This document shows positions 23,413-34,553 of a stretch of DNA of 64,000 nt, one piece after another. A program made the position numbers and the translations under genes. Origin of the DNA: Hyaloperonospora brassicae (taxonomy: Eukaryota; Oomycota; Peronosporomycetes; Peronosporales; Peronosporaceae); the NCBI GenBank assembly GCA_947650285.1, contig CANTFL010000166.1, positions 62,001-126,000 on the forward strand, written 5' to 3'. Position 1 is the stretch's first letter. Every line of letters begins with the position of its first letter. Under the pieces are notes generated by a model. That model saw nothing but the letters and a program-made list of their open reading frames with translations. It did no database searches and was not told the DNA's origin.

Positions 23413-24240
23413 ATGTCCAAGTGGCTCCTCGTCATTGCGCTGGCGCTCGCAGTGTCCGTTGGCAGTGGGGCTCCGCTTGCTGCTCCATCCGAACAGCAGC
23501 TGGTCAAGTGGACGGCGCCAGCACTGGAGCAAGTTGCTCAGTTGGAATCAGATGGCGAGCGGCTGCAGCGCGCGGTCGCCATTGCCAGTCGAGACATTGG
23601 CGAAGAGAGGTCCTCGTCGACGTCGAAAAAGCTCAAGAAGAAGTTCAAGAAGTGGTCACCTATCAAGAAGTTTAACAACTACAAGGAACGCGTAAAGGTT
23701 GGCTGGAAGCTGTACAAGTGGTACGGCGCCATCTGGCAGAAGATTGAGAAGCTGCTCGAGTGGTTTGGCAGCATCTTTGGTGCAACGAAGGGAGTAAAAA
23801 AAAGCCGTGGTACTCGAGAAAGCACTCGGCGAAAAAGAAAACATAAGGGCGCTACTGCTGGGAGCAGGACACGTGGGCTGAGGGCAAGATTCGAGCTGAC
23901 TTTGTCGCGGCAGGTCAGTGGTGCTGAACTTGCCACGCATGACGAGTACAAGAGGTGCAACGAGTATGACAAGACACGCGACCAGACGCTGTTGACATTA
24001 AATCGGATCTGCTCGTTGAAGACGCCGTCGTGTGGCGCACGTCTTCGTACGTGGACGAGAGTCTCTCTCTCTCTCTCGCTCTCTCTCTCTCTCGCTCTCC
24101 CTCTCTCTCGCTCTCTCTCTCGCTCTCTCTCTCGCTCTCTCTCTTGTGCCATTTGCTGGTTCTTCGTTGGCGTCGTCGCCTCTGGACGGCATCTACACCG
24201 ACTTGTCTTGCATCGAGTGGACATGGAGTGCAATGTATGA
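23413..24240 (+). pseudogene. RXLR-like effector paralogue with frameshifted C-terminus
   Basis: The ATG at 23413 opens a signal peptide (MSKWLLVIALALAVSVGSGA). It is followed by QLVKW, a degenerate RXLR (RLQR at 50-53) and a dEER-like GEER at 63-66. Residues 70-125 are Lys/Trp-rich helices matching the gene at 20165-20638. At 23796-23803 an A8 run breaks the match. In the frame one base away, the sequence keeps resembling the paralogue's Lys-rich end (KKKPW, KHSAKKK) and stops at 23844-23846, giving a paralogue-like length of about 145 residues. In the annotated frame the ORF runs on to 24240 through a CT microsatellite, yielding 275 residues with an implausible Ser/Leu-repeat tail. It is either a real recent frameshift or a homopolymer sequencing error. 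Confidence 0.65.
24060..24145 (+). repeat. (CT)n microsatellite with CTCG interruptions
   Basis: An 85-nt CTCTCT/CTCG array, probably in the 3' flank of the RXLR-like gene. Confidence 0.9.
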
Positions 24241-24626
24241 CGAGTTTGTGCAGTTCCGACGGTATTGTAATGAGACTAATCGATTAGTCGTATACTACAA
24301 CTAGAATTGTGTTTGTAGCGCGTGCGATCGATTGCACGGCGCAGGTCGAAACCCGACACAGGTCCGACCCACGCAACAACAGGCGATCCCTTTTTCTCAA
24401 TAGTAATACCGCTCTGCTGCAGTCGGTCTGTCTCCGAAAGCAGCTGGCGGCGGCACCGCCAACGAACGTGACTACCGATGAGCTCGTGCCGTGTACCGGT
24501 ATATACGTGCGGCTACAAATCGCTTTTACGACCATTTTTGCTACCTGACCAAAACTTGTCCTAAAACGTAACCCATTGTCACCATACGATCACGCGCGAC
24601 CACTGCTTTGCGCCCTGTGAACGAGA

Positions 24627-25862
24627 ATGCACAGAGTCGTCACCCGTTGCAATCGCTCAGTTGCCACGTCACTGTCATGTCGGCAACAAACTGTTGCGAC
24701 ACTTTTGTCCACACGTTCTGTCGCTATCCGTGCGAGCGGCTTCGAGTACCAGTGAGTCGTTCCCTCACTCGGTCGTCCACTCGTCCGCTAAGGTCTGTCA
24801 CTTGACACATTTGTTGCACGGACTTTGACACTCTTTTGATTTGTCGAATACATAACTAGAAATACACAATCTGTGTGTGTTTTGTGTCTTGTTTTGTGTC
24901 TTGTTTTGTGTCTGTTTTGTGTCTGTGTCTCTCTCTGTGTGCGTGGGTTATCTTTTTGTGTCAGTAGATTGGCAAACGGTGTCGCATTGGGGCATTTAGT
25001 ACTGTGGGAGCAGACGTTATCATTGGCGACGACTCAATCATTGGCGCCAATGTGACGTTGCAGAACTGCTCCATTGGCAGTCAAGTGGTGATCCACGCGG
25101 GGGTCCGCATCGGCCAAGACGGCTTTGGGTTCACGCTCAACGGTCACGGCGTTCATGAGAAGAAGCGCCAGGAGCGACGCGTTGAGGTGCACGACTGCGT
25201 CGAGATCGGGTGCGCGTCTTGTGATCTGTATATGTTATTGTCTGAGCAATGGGCAATGGGCAATGGGCAGTGACAGTGTGGTCAATTGAGGGACGACATT
25301 GGGTTGTAATGGACGGTGGTGTATGGTATGCTCTGTAGTGCCAATTGCACGATCGATCGCGGCAGTTGGCGCAATACAGTGGTTGGCAAACACTGTAAAC
25401 TCGACAACTTGGTGCGGATCGACGGATTCTGTCGCGCGCTCGCTCGCTCGATTCGTGCAATATCGCCTAACAAATGACGTCCTCGTGCTCGTCTGAGTAG
25501 ATCCAACTTGGTCACAACGTGCAGCTTGGCACGGGCTGTGTCATTGCTGCACAGACCGGGATTGCCGGCAGTACGACACTGGGCAACAACGTGCATATTG
25601 GCGGACAAGTAGGTGTGGCGCAGCATCTCAAGATCGGGGACAATGTTCGCATTGCTGCAAAAAGCGGTGTCATGAACCATCTCGAGTCGAACGCTACGTA
25701 TGGTACGTGCACCTCCTCCGTGAGCATGTTATCGATGAGCAGCTGTTGCCTCACAGGTGCTTTGCTGGTATGTGTGAAGGCGGCAGCCCTGCAGTGCCCA
25801 TCATGGAATATCGGCGTCAAATGGTACAACTGAGGCGTCTGGGCAAGCGGTTTGTCGACTAA
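24627..25862 (+). CDS. LpxD-like UDP-3-O-acyl-glucosamine N-acyltransferase
   Basis: Five exons: 24627-24792, 24968-25209, 25339-25411, 25501 to about 25696, and about 25780-25862. The product is a left-handed beta-helix acyltransferase with hexapeptide repeats ([22 protein letters not shown]) and the LpxD signatures [22 protein letters not shown] and [10 protein letters not shown], ending [12 protein letters not shown]. LpxD adds the second acyl chain in lipid A precursor synthesis in bacteria; plant homologues are mitochondrial. The N-terminus [17 protein letters not shown] is Arg/Ser-rich with no acids, fitting a mitochondrial presequence. An in-frame TGA at 24753-24755, caused by one apparently extra T, separates this leader from the following homologous block ([11 protein letters not shown]), so exon 1 is frameshifted as read. 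The intron 4 boundaries are ambiguous. Convergent with the next gene. Confidence 0.75.
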
Positions 25863-25973
25863 GTGCACGCAGTCTTGTAACAAATGGATCGCAGTGATCG
25901 ATGTCAAGTCCATGTCGATACGCGTAAGACAACGTTGTTCAAACGGGAATACTGATAAAACTGCACCATCCGG

Positions 25974-28228
25974 CTATCGTATCGAGTCACTACGGATACT
26001 GGAGTTGTACTTGGTCATCAAGTACGTGGCTTCTGCCGCCATGTTGATCTGGATGAGTCGCTCCAGGAGGTTGTCCTGCTCATTGGAACTACTCGAATAC
26101 GATGTGACGCCACCTGCTGAGCCGCCAGCCACTCCCAAATCGTTCGAGCGGAACGAGTTGATATACTTCAGCTTGTCGTTCTCAAACACGTCCGTCAGCT
26201 CCGCTTGGTTCGGCGAACCGCTCTCGAAATCCGACTGGCGACTGAGCTCGATCACACCGCCTTCGTTCGCGTCATAAATGCTGATCATCTGTCTCCGTCG
26301 GTTCTTGCGGCTTGTGACGCGCTCATTCTCTTCGTTCGAGGATTCGTCGTCGCTCATATTGCCATCGTCACTAACGCACCCGCGCTCACGATACGTCCCG
26401 GATCCCCCAACGTCGTACGTGCTGCCAACCGACTGGCTGCCAATACATCTGCTGTCGTTGAACGAGTGATTGCCTGGACGGACTACAGCGTGCTGACCTG
26501 ATACACAGCTATTGCTGTAGACCACATGACGCACGGAATCGCTGGTCGTGCGCTGCTCTCTGGACGGGCTTGCTGCTGTCTGGTTCTTCACTGGCCAACC
26601 CGATTGCTGACATCGTCGCACGCTCGGCGCTCGCTTGGCGTTGCTGATAGTGTCGTTCGTGGGGCTGCTACTCGAGTTCGTCGACAGCGTGCTGTAAAGA
26701 GACAACGAAGGCTCTGACGACACTGTCGATCGTGCGCTCGAGAAACTCGTTGGCGTTGACGAGTAGACTTCATGGCCCCGGAACGAAGACTTGGTGGCGA
26801 AGCCCACGCGGTGGCGTGACGACGACGGCGCGCAGTACACTGCAATGGGATCGGATGACGGCGATGCCAATACCCGAAGTCCCGACTGTCCAGTGGAGGG
26901 AGTGTGCGCGTAGCGAGGCGACTCGGACCAGTTGGACCCCGACATGCCCGAAGCATCGTCGAGGTCCGCGCTCACTGGCGCCATGGCCGAGCCGCTCAGG
27001 AGCTTCTCCTTCGTGTCACTCAAACACGGCCTGCAGAAGAAGTAGCTGCACGGGAACGTGCTCGTCTTGCGCGACGGGTAAATCGTCTTTGCCACGCGAC
27101 AGCGTTCGCACACGCTCTTGCCGCAGAGCTTGCAGTTCTGCTTGGCTTTCAGCACCTTGAGCTTCGAGTTGCAGAACGCACACGTCTTGCTCCTGCTAGC
27201 GACAAGAAGAACAACAAGAAGAACAAACAACAAACAACAAGAAGAGAGAGAGAGACACACACACATGGCATCGTCAGCATCACACGCACATCATCACTGC
27301 GGCAACCCGTGAAGAGCTCAACTTCAACTGCAACTGCAACTATAACATCAACTATACCATCAACGTCAACTATAACGTACGGTGCAGTCGCCACGATGCG
27401 CCGATGCCTCGCGCGCACGAGCGCCGACAAGCGCTTGGCCGTCGCGCAGTCCAACGCCCGCGCGACGCCGAGCCAGAGCTCGGCCATGATGGGGTCAGCG
27501 CCCCAGCTGCGCGCTTTGCCGCCGACCGCGTGCTGGCCGCGCATGTACACGGCCACGCGGTTGTGCGGCAGCGACCGGAAGATGTAACACACGGCGGCCG
27601 TTGCGCGCGTGAGGCCCTGGGCGTCGAACGGCGGGCACGCGGGCACGTCGACCGACTGCATGACGAGGTACCCCACGCGGTTCCCCTCGGCGTCGAGCGT
27701 GCGGCCGAGCTCTTCGTGCCAGCACAGGTCGCGCTTGTGCACGAGCGCGCCCGACGAGGCGCACGCGAGCCACTTGAGGCCTTCGAAGCGGTACGAAAAG
27801 CCCGTGTCGTACTCGCTGTAGACGTCTTGTTCGAGCACGTGGAGCACAGCAGCGTCCAAGAAGTCGCGGCCGTGGAGGATGGCCTGCTGCGTCTTGAGCG
27901 CGCCCGTTGTCGAGGCGTAGAGCCCGAGCAGGACGTCGTCCAGGACGCCCGCGACGTGGCCCATGGCCGTCACTTGGACAGCGTCGCCCGGCGTGAAGCC
28001 GCGTTCGCGGTACACGTGGAGTCCATGGCGACTGCCAATGCGCTTCCACTGGTCTGCCTGCTGCGTGACGCGGCACGTGCTCTCGGCCCACTCGGCGGTC
28101 AATGTGCGGCTCAGGAGCTCGGACGCTGTCGTGTGCAGAGCGTCCGAGCGGTCGCTCGAGACGCGCACGGCGGGGAAAAACGCCTCGGGGAACGGCAGCT
28201 TCACCTCTTTCAGCGCGCGGGTTAACAT
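25974..28228 (-). CDS. START-FYVE domain protein 1
   Basis: Two exons on the minus strand: 28228-27381 and 27195-25974. The 185-nt intron (GTACGT...CTAG) contains AACTATAACATC-type repeats. The protein has 689 residues. About residues 45-265 form a START-like lipid-binding fold (GRDFLDAAVLHVLEQD, GLKWLA, RDLCWHEELGR). A FYVE-type zinc finger follows directly at about 284-340 with eight Cys in CxxC pairs (CAFC, CKLCGKSVCERC, CRPC). The RHHC basic motif that binds PI3P in canonical FYVE domains is replaced by KAKQNCKLC, so PI3P binding is doubtful. The remaining 350 residues are Ser-rich and disordered, with an acidic patch (DDESSNEENE). START-FYVE fusions are a large oomycete family of unknown role. 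An upstream (CT)n tract sits near 28430-28454. Confidence 0.88.
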
Positions 28229-28417
28229 GGCGACGGACGATCGGAGACTGACGGCGGAAGCCTTTGGACCGGCCGGCCGGACGGCCTTTTGCGACAGTTT
28301 GGAACGCCGAAACGGATTACGGACGTTGGGACGACGACGACTTGAAAAGGTCTTTTTTGGTGGCGATGGGGAGCAGGAAACGAAAAAGGCGTTGAGTTTG
28401 GGTGGGGGGGCGGGCGA

Positions 28418-28427
28418 TGGAGGGCGT

Positions 28428-28455
<28 letters not shown>
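28418..28455 (-). repeat. (CT)n tract upstream of START-FYVE 1
   Basis: This reads as (GA)n on the plus strand and as a pyrimidine tract on the sense strand of the minus-strand gene, about 200 nt before its start codon. It is likely in the promoter or 5' leader. Confidence 0.75.
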
Positions 28456-28459
<4 letters not shown>

Positions 28460-28905
28460 GTCGGAGCGTGTCGGAGCGTTTGGCTGTTGCTGACTCGATG
28501 TGGCGGGCGATGTGTTACTGCGTGGCTACTTTTTTGTTGCTGCTTTGTGGCCGGACGAGGGCGTTGTGCTGCCTGTGCTGCTGCGGCTGTGGCTTATGCG
28601 GTACAGTTAGCACATGTGTGCGCGATGCTCAAGTGGCTCGTTGAAAGGTGTGATGGGTTTCGGTGCCATAACGAGTGGAAGGACGTTGTCGAGTGCGGGT
28701 ATAGTGGATCAATCTGTTCGAGAGAGAGAGACGCTGAGAGACTATGAGGTCACTCGTCGCTGTCTGCTTTGCTTACTTGCGGAGAAGCGCGTGGTCTCGA
28801 CTTGGCAAACAAACGTCTTGACAGTCGACACGGACGACGACGTCGACGACAATGTATGTCCGGACACTTTGTAGCGTGTTTGGCCAATGTCGTTCATCAG
28901 TTGAT

Positions 28906-28942
28906 AACGTGTGTGTGTGTGCGTGTGCGTGTGTGTGTGTGG
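28906..28942 (+). repeat. (GT)n microsatellite
   Basis: An interrupted GTGTGT/GCGTGT run. Confidence 0.85.
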
Positions 28943-29559
28943 TGGAAGACCCCGTGATCAGCTGACTCGATGGCGGCCCACAGCGCGTCATTTATCCACT
29001 CGCAGACGCGTACTGACCGTATTGGCATTACGTACTCTGCGCGAACAGCCGCCTTGGCGGGAAACGACTGCAGATATTCTTTGCACGATGTGGGCAGGCG
29101 CAGCATCGAGCCATCGCCTGTGTGGACCATACGACGGCCGGACGTTTGTCGGTTACCCATTGCTCGCCTCAAGCGGACTCTTGTGGCATTCCCTTGTTAC
29201 TAATCGAGTGCGTGAGGACGGCCTTAGGTGAGGTGGCGACTGAGCAATGAGCTACTGGCAAAGGCTCACGAACGTTTGTATGCACAACTTTGCTCGATAG
29301 GCGCGGGACGGATTGCTCTCGCTGCAGTGTCGTCGGACACAGACCGCAGAGAGAGAGAGAGAGAGAGAGATCTGTTGCGTGCGACTGTGCCAGAGAGCAC
29401 GGGGCGGATCAACAAAGTGGGGCACGATAGGCCCATGTGCGTATGCCACGCGCCCGCTTTGCATCCGCTGTCGAAGGTGTACCATACATACCCCTTTCAC
29501 ATCGTGACCGCACAGGGGCCACACGCGATCGTCGACTTGATGTTCGCGTTGGTCTCTAG

Positions 29560-29975
29560 AGGTCACGTTCGGTATCGTTCGAGACGCTCTCGATCGACGC
29601 GACTTTGGGCCGTCGTGTGGTCGCAGAACACACGGACGAAAGTGTTGAAGCAGTCGGTACGAAGGAACCTCCATACACTATGTGGCGGCAGTTGACGCAA
29701 CTGCCTGTTGTGCTGTTTGCTGAGACTTTTAGGACTTTGGATGTCGACGAATCTGCTGATTTGCTTGGGGCGCTCTGGCTTTGCTGTGTGTGTGTGTGTG
29801 TGTGAGTCTTTCTTTGCGTGCAAAGCTGACGGTAATGTGCAGAATCGTGTGGGCGATGGGAAGCCGTACCGTCCACGAACTCGACAGAGCGGTGTCGGCC
29901 AGTGGTATGTCCCACACGTCGTTGCCAGAAGCAGCAGCAGCAGCAGAAGAAGAAGAAGAAGAAGAAGAAGTGTGA
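29560..29975 (+). CDS. uncertain gene fragment with poly-Glu C-terminus
   Basis: The plus frame from 29560 has good coding character (ESVEAVGTKEPPYTMW, LPVVLFAETFRTLDVDESAD). It runs into a GT repeat, where a GTGAGT donor at 29802 and a GCAG acceptor near 29842 join it in phase to a second exon. That exon ends in five Ala and eight Glu codons followed by V and a stop at 29975. The implied 41-nt intron is very short. Upstream, a CTCTAG acceptor at about 29559 suggests earlier exons; a candidate lies around 29430-29555. The minus strand is also partly open. No family is recognised, and the start is not resolved. Confidence 0.3.
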
Positions 29976-30783
29976 CTGGTGCATTGAGATCGGTCATGTG
30001 GCCACGCTAGAGACCGACTGAGTCGCGTGTGTGTGTATGTGGCTGTCCAGTATCACGTTGAGGTTGAAGCAGCACAGGCTTTGGCAGGCGAGAGAAAGTG
30101 GACACACTGAGGATGGGAAAACACAACAGACCACGAAAGGACGAGCACTCAGCTGCGACGCAGGTGCAAAAAGGATGTGAGCAATTGCGTTCGCGACGGA
30201 GCGTTGGCGTTTTGCGAGGGCAGTCGCTTGGCGAGAGAGACACTTGCGGATCGAACGAAGTCGAGTCTTTCGATTGCATTGGTACGCTTTCAAACCATCA
30301 GCTCCACTTGTGTGCGTGCACTCGATCAGCGTCGCTCGTATGCCTGAGCTTTGACAAAGAGGTTGGGAACGGGTCTATCTGCGCTCTTGAGGGCTCAGCA
30401 AACGATGGCCGATGCAACAGCGCGTGGGCGTCTGTGCTGTAACAGATCCGATGGCGTGTCGCCCCGTACGTTCAACGTGGACAACAGTTTGCTGCGACCT
30501 TCAGGACGCAGCTCTGTTCTTGTGCCGACACACGTTACCGCATCCCAAGACGTGTCGTGCCACTCTGTTGCACACGAGCGGTCCAACGCACGCTCAATAA
30601 ACGTACCGAGTGGATTGTGTGTGGGTCGGCGCAGCTGACGCAACGACAACACGACAGGATCGGCTGTTCTTGACTCGGCTCAGCATGTGACTGCGTATGC
30701 GCCAGGGACAGCTGCTACCAGAAGGCTCTTTCAAACACAAGATGGCTGCCGAGAGGTAGCAGCAATTGTAGCAGTAGTAGTAA

Positions 30784-30840
<57 letters not shown>

Positions 30841-31720
30841 AGTAGTAGTAGTAGTAGTAGTAGTAGTAGGAGGAGGAGGAGGTCATTGCCGTGCACGTGG
30901 GCAAGTTACGAGGCCGAAGGAGACGGTCTCGTTATGCCGAGTACAGTACCCACGTCAGTCGATGATCTCCGTCAAAGCAAAGGCAGCTGAGGTCAAGTCG
31001 GTCTTTGCCTGTGAGCGCAGTATTAGTTCATGGCGCACAAAGTGTCGTAGCTCGGGAAGAAGCGAACACGGAGCTGGAACAAGAACCCTCCCCCAACCCC
31101 ACCCACCAACCCACACAAAAAAGAACACAAAAAAAAACAGGCCCCCCCCAGAAACCCAGCAGTAGCACAACGCGTGCGAATCGAAGCCATTTGCTATGCA
31201 CGTGAAGCTCCGGACGACTTTGGTACAAGTCGACTTCTGGTTCGAGTCGCCTACTGTTGCAAAGCAGAAGGCGATGGCCATCGACACTATAATACCCCAC
31301 ACGAGTGTCAATATGCCGTAGTCGTACATAAAAGTCCCGAGCCTCGCGCTATGACGTCATACCGGTCACCTCATATCGGACACAAAAGGGTCGATATGCC
31401 AGACCAAAGACAGCCCAAATGCCTCTCCTTCTTGACACACCGACAGCTTTCTTTCTTTCTTTTTTCTCTCTCTGCCCCATTCGGTAGCCATATTGATTTT
31501 GACCATGTGTCCTGTTTGTTTCGCAGGAACCTCACAGTTAATCAACTACCCCCCCCCCCTCTTCTTTGTCCTAGTTTAGGTCCCAAGTACGTCGTCCGAA
31601 GAGCGCGTGGTCCCGTTGCGGCGTCGTCCGTTTCATTTCTAACACCAGCAGCCACCCAATTACTTGCACGAGCGCCCGTTAGAATCCATTCAGACGCACA
31701 GAGAGGCATCAGCAGACGTC
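29976..31720. other. repeat-rich intergenic stretch
   Basis: No gene is supported between about 29,980 and 31,720. It holds a long TAG trinucleotide array (30,766-30,880), a C/A-rich low-complexity patch (31,080-31,160) and a C10 run near 31,550. Confidence 0.5.
30766..30880 (+). repeat. (TAG)n microsatellite
   Basis: About 100 nt of nearly perfect TAG repeats end in a short AGG run. This is among the longest simple repeats in the window. Confidence 0.95.
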
Positions 31721-32146
31721 ATGGGCGGCGGGAACGGACAGAAGTCAGCGGCCAAGCGCGACCGCAACAATGCCAAGAAGATGAAGGAGTCGAAGCAGAA
31801 GAACCACGCCGAGTCCAAGGCCAAGATGGAGGCGGACAAGACGGGCATCAAGTGCAAAATCTGCATGACGACGTTTCTAATCACGGCCAACGTACGTCCG
31901 CACGCACTGTGTCGTTTCTATCGTCGTCGGGGGTGGGTTTTTTTGTAGCCATCTAATGTGGCTATGAGGTTTTTCTCATCTGACGACTTGTTGGTGTTGA
32001 TTAATGTATGGCGACGACGACGACGACGAACCGAACCACTGGACATCCACATCCACACACAGAGGACGCAGCTGAACGACCACTTTGAGAGCAAACACTC
32101 GGCCAAAGGCTTTGCCATTGAGCAATGCTTTCCAGGCAGAGTCTAA
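31721..32146 (+). CDS. 4F5/At2g23090-type small zinc-binding protein
   Basis: Two exons: 31721-31891 and 32063-32146, phase 0, donor GTACGT, acceptor CACAG. The protein has 84 residues. The N-terminal 40 residues are a Lys/Asn/Gln-rich basic region (MGGGNGQKSAAKRDRNNAKK) typical of the 4F5/SERF-like family. They are followed by a single C2H2 finger with C45-x2-C48 and H64-x4-H69, the intron splitting it. Relatives are small conserved eukaryotic proteins of poorly known function. The fit in length, order and intron-spanning finger is good. Confidence 0.85.
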
Positions 32147-32604
32147 CGCGCGGTGCTCGACGGCACACACATTGGACGAGACAGACGGTTGGAGGCTGCG
32201 CGTGGGGCATTCTCTGCACGCTGCACACGTGTCGATTGCTCGTCCCATACATTATCGGCAGTACGTACCGCCGGCCGTGTTTTCGTGCGGTTCACGCACA
32301 GTGCAGTGCATAGTGCAGTGCTCTTTTGACTCGGTGAGCACTGAATAGAAACGAGTGACGAGCCAGTTTTGGTTAGCGCGTTGGTCGGACTTTTTGCACT
32401 CTTTTGCTGCTTGTGGTGAGCTTTTCGGATTGTTGAACGTTAGGCCGAACACGTCATGACGCGGTGTTCGGCAAGAGGATTCAGACCGGTTGCAATGGAC
32501 AGAGTGTGCGGTACGCGACAGTGTGTGCGGTTGGGTTACGTTGTCGATTGATGGATCGATCGCGTGTCGGTCAGTGTCTCGGGCACACGTCTGCAGACCA
32601 ATGG

Positions 32605-34553
32605 TTACTTCTTGTTCTTATAGCGACGAGGGACAAAGTGTCCAGTCTTCTGCTTTCTCGTCAGAGGCGACTTCTTGCCACTCTTCGACTGCACCGGTGC
32701 CGCAGACGTGGACTCAGCAGCAGCTTTGCGGGCATGACGCTGTTTCCCATACAGCACGCTGCTGGTCCGCTGCTGGAACTTTTTGCGCTTCTCGAACGGG
32801 TTCTCCTTGTTGCCACGGAGCAGCAGCCGAGCTGGCACACCTACCATGTCAAACTCCTCGCGCAGTTGGCTCAGCAGGAATCGCTGATACGCTTCGGGCA
32901 CTTCAGACGGCTTGCTCACAAACACCGCAAAAGTGGGCGGCCGAGACTTCACTTGGGTCGCGTACTTGATGTTCAGCGTCTTGCCCTTGACCGTTGGAGG
33001 CGGGTGGTGCCGACTCATGGCTTTGAGCCACCGATTCAAGCGGCCAGTCGTCACGCGGAGGTCCCATCTCTCATACGCCTTGAGCACCTCTGGCACGAGC
33101 TTTTTTATTCCACTGCCTGTGAGCGCAGAGATGGGTACGACAGGAACACCCCGCACCTGTGCGAGCGAGTCCTGCAACTCGTTCTGGATACGCTGCATCT
33201 CTAGCTCGACACCAGCGCCTGCAAGGTCGCTCTTGTTCGCTGCGAGCACTAGCGCACGTCCTTCTTCGATCACACGTTGTGCAATGGTCAGGTCCATGTG
33301 AATGAGCTTGGGCTCGCTCATATCCACGACGACGACCACGACCTGTGCCGAGTCGATTGCACGGAAGGCGTCGCGCACCGACAGGTTCTCAATCTGGTCT
33401 TCGTGATCACGCTTGCTGTATCGTCGAATACCTGCCGTATCGACGAGCTGAATGGGACGTCCGTGAAACGTCCAGGGCACTTCCACCGAATCACGCGTCA
33501 CTCCTGGCCTGCGAAACCACGATACGAATCACGTTAGCGTGCACAACAGCACAGACAGTCTGCGCCAAACGCGTGTCGACGCGCCAGCACGTACTGAGGA
33601 CCAGTCAGGACGCGGTCGCTGCGCACAATCTTGTTCAGCAACGTCGACTTGCCGACGTTCGGGCGACCGACAATAGCCAGCTTGATCGTTCGCGGCTGCG
33701 ACACCAGCACACACGACACACAAAAAACACAAGAGCACCCCCAAATCAGCCCACAATTGACATGCTTCACACCATCGGATCCCGCGCCGCCACTTACATC
33801 ACTGTCGTCCTTCTCCTGGTCCTTCCTGTCTTTTCCTTGCGCCTCGCGCGTAGCCGTCATTGTCTGCTGGAACGTTGCATACATCGGTATGATCTCGTCC
33901 AGCAACAACGGGACCCCGTCTCCGTGCTCGGCCGACAGGGGAATCGCGCCGCCCATGCCCAACTGGTAGCAGTCGTTCAGCTCGTTCTCCCATCGATCCA
34001 CGTCGCCCTCCAGCTTGTTCGCCACCAAATGGATCGGCGCACGTGCGTTCTCTCGACGTAACCAGCGAGCAAAGTGGCTGTCCACGGGCGTAACCCCCTG
34101 TCGGCCGTCCACCAAAAAAAACACGAGGTCGGCCTCGTGCACCGCGCGTCGCGTCTGCTCGAGCATACCCTCCTCCAGCGTCCCCGACGGCGCGTCTGCG
34201 AGTCCGCCCGTGTCGACAATGTCCAGCTCCAGGCCCGCGACCGTCGAGCGCGCGTACCGCCGATCCCGCGTAGTCCCTGGTACATTATGGACAATGGCCG
34301 ACCGCGTCTTCGTCAGGCGGTTAAACAGCGTGCTCTTGCCCACGTTCGTCCGCCCCACCAGTGCAATGCGCAGCCGATCGTGCGCCTCAGAGAACCGCTG
34401 CGGCGCAGGGGCCGTGGCCAGCGACGCCCACGCGCGGCGCGCGCGCAGCCAGTGGCAGGACGCGCGCGGCGGCAGCGTGTGCATCGGGAATGGCCACTGA
34501 TTGGTGGAAAAGCAGACCCTGTCAATGTCGATGCGCACGGTGAGGGATCGCAT
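32605..34553 (-). CDS. der: Der/EngA-type double GTPase, probably mitochondrial
   Basis: Three exons on the minus strand: 34553-33798, 33695-33595 and 33508-32605; introns GTAAGT...GCAG and GTACGT...GCAG. The protein has 586 residues. It has two tandem Era-like GTPase domains: G1 motifs GRTNVGKST and GRPNVGKST, G3 DTGG and DTAG, and G4 NKLE in domain 1 (Asp replaced by Glu) against a standard NKSD in domain 2. The C-terminal KH-like domain ends with the NPF block typical of Der, plus a Lys-rich tail. In bacteria Der is a 50S ribosome assembly factor. The N-terminus is Arg/Ser/Trp-rich without acids over residues 20-45 (MHTLPPRASCHWLRARRAW), fitting an organelle leader, so mitochondrial ribosome assembly is inferred. 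The start codon lies 64 bp from a divergent gene. Confidence 0.9.

Noticed and set aside
27404..28225. 273-codon plus-strand ORF opposite START-FYVE 1
   Set aside because: Antisense shadow; His/Arg/Ala/Val-rich with no motif.
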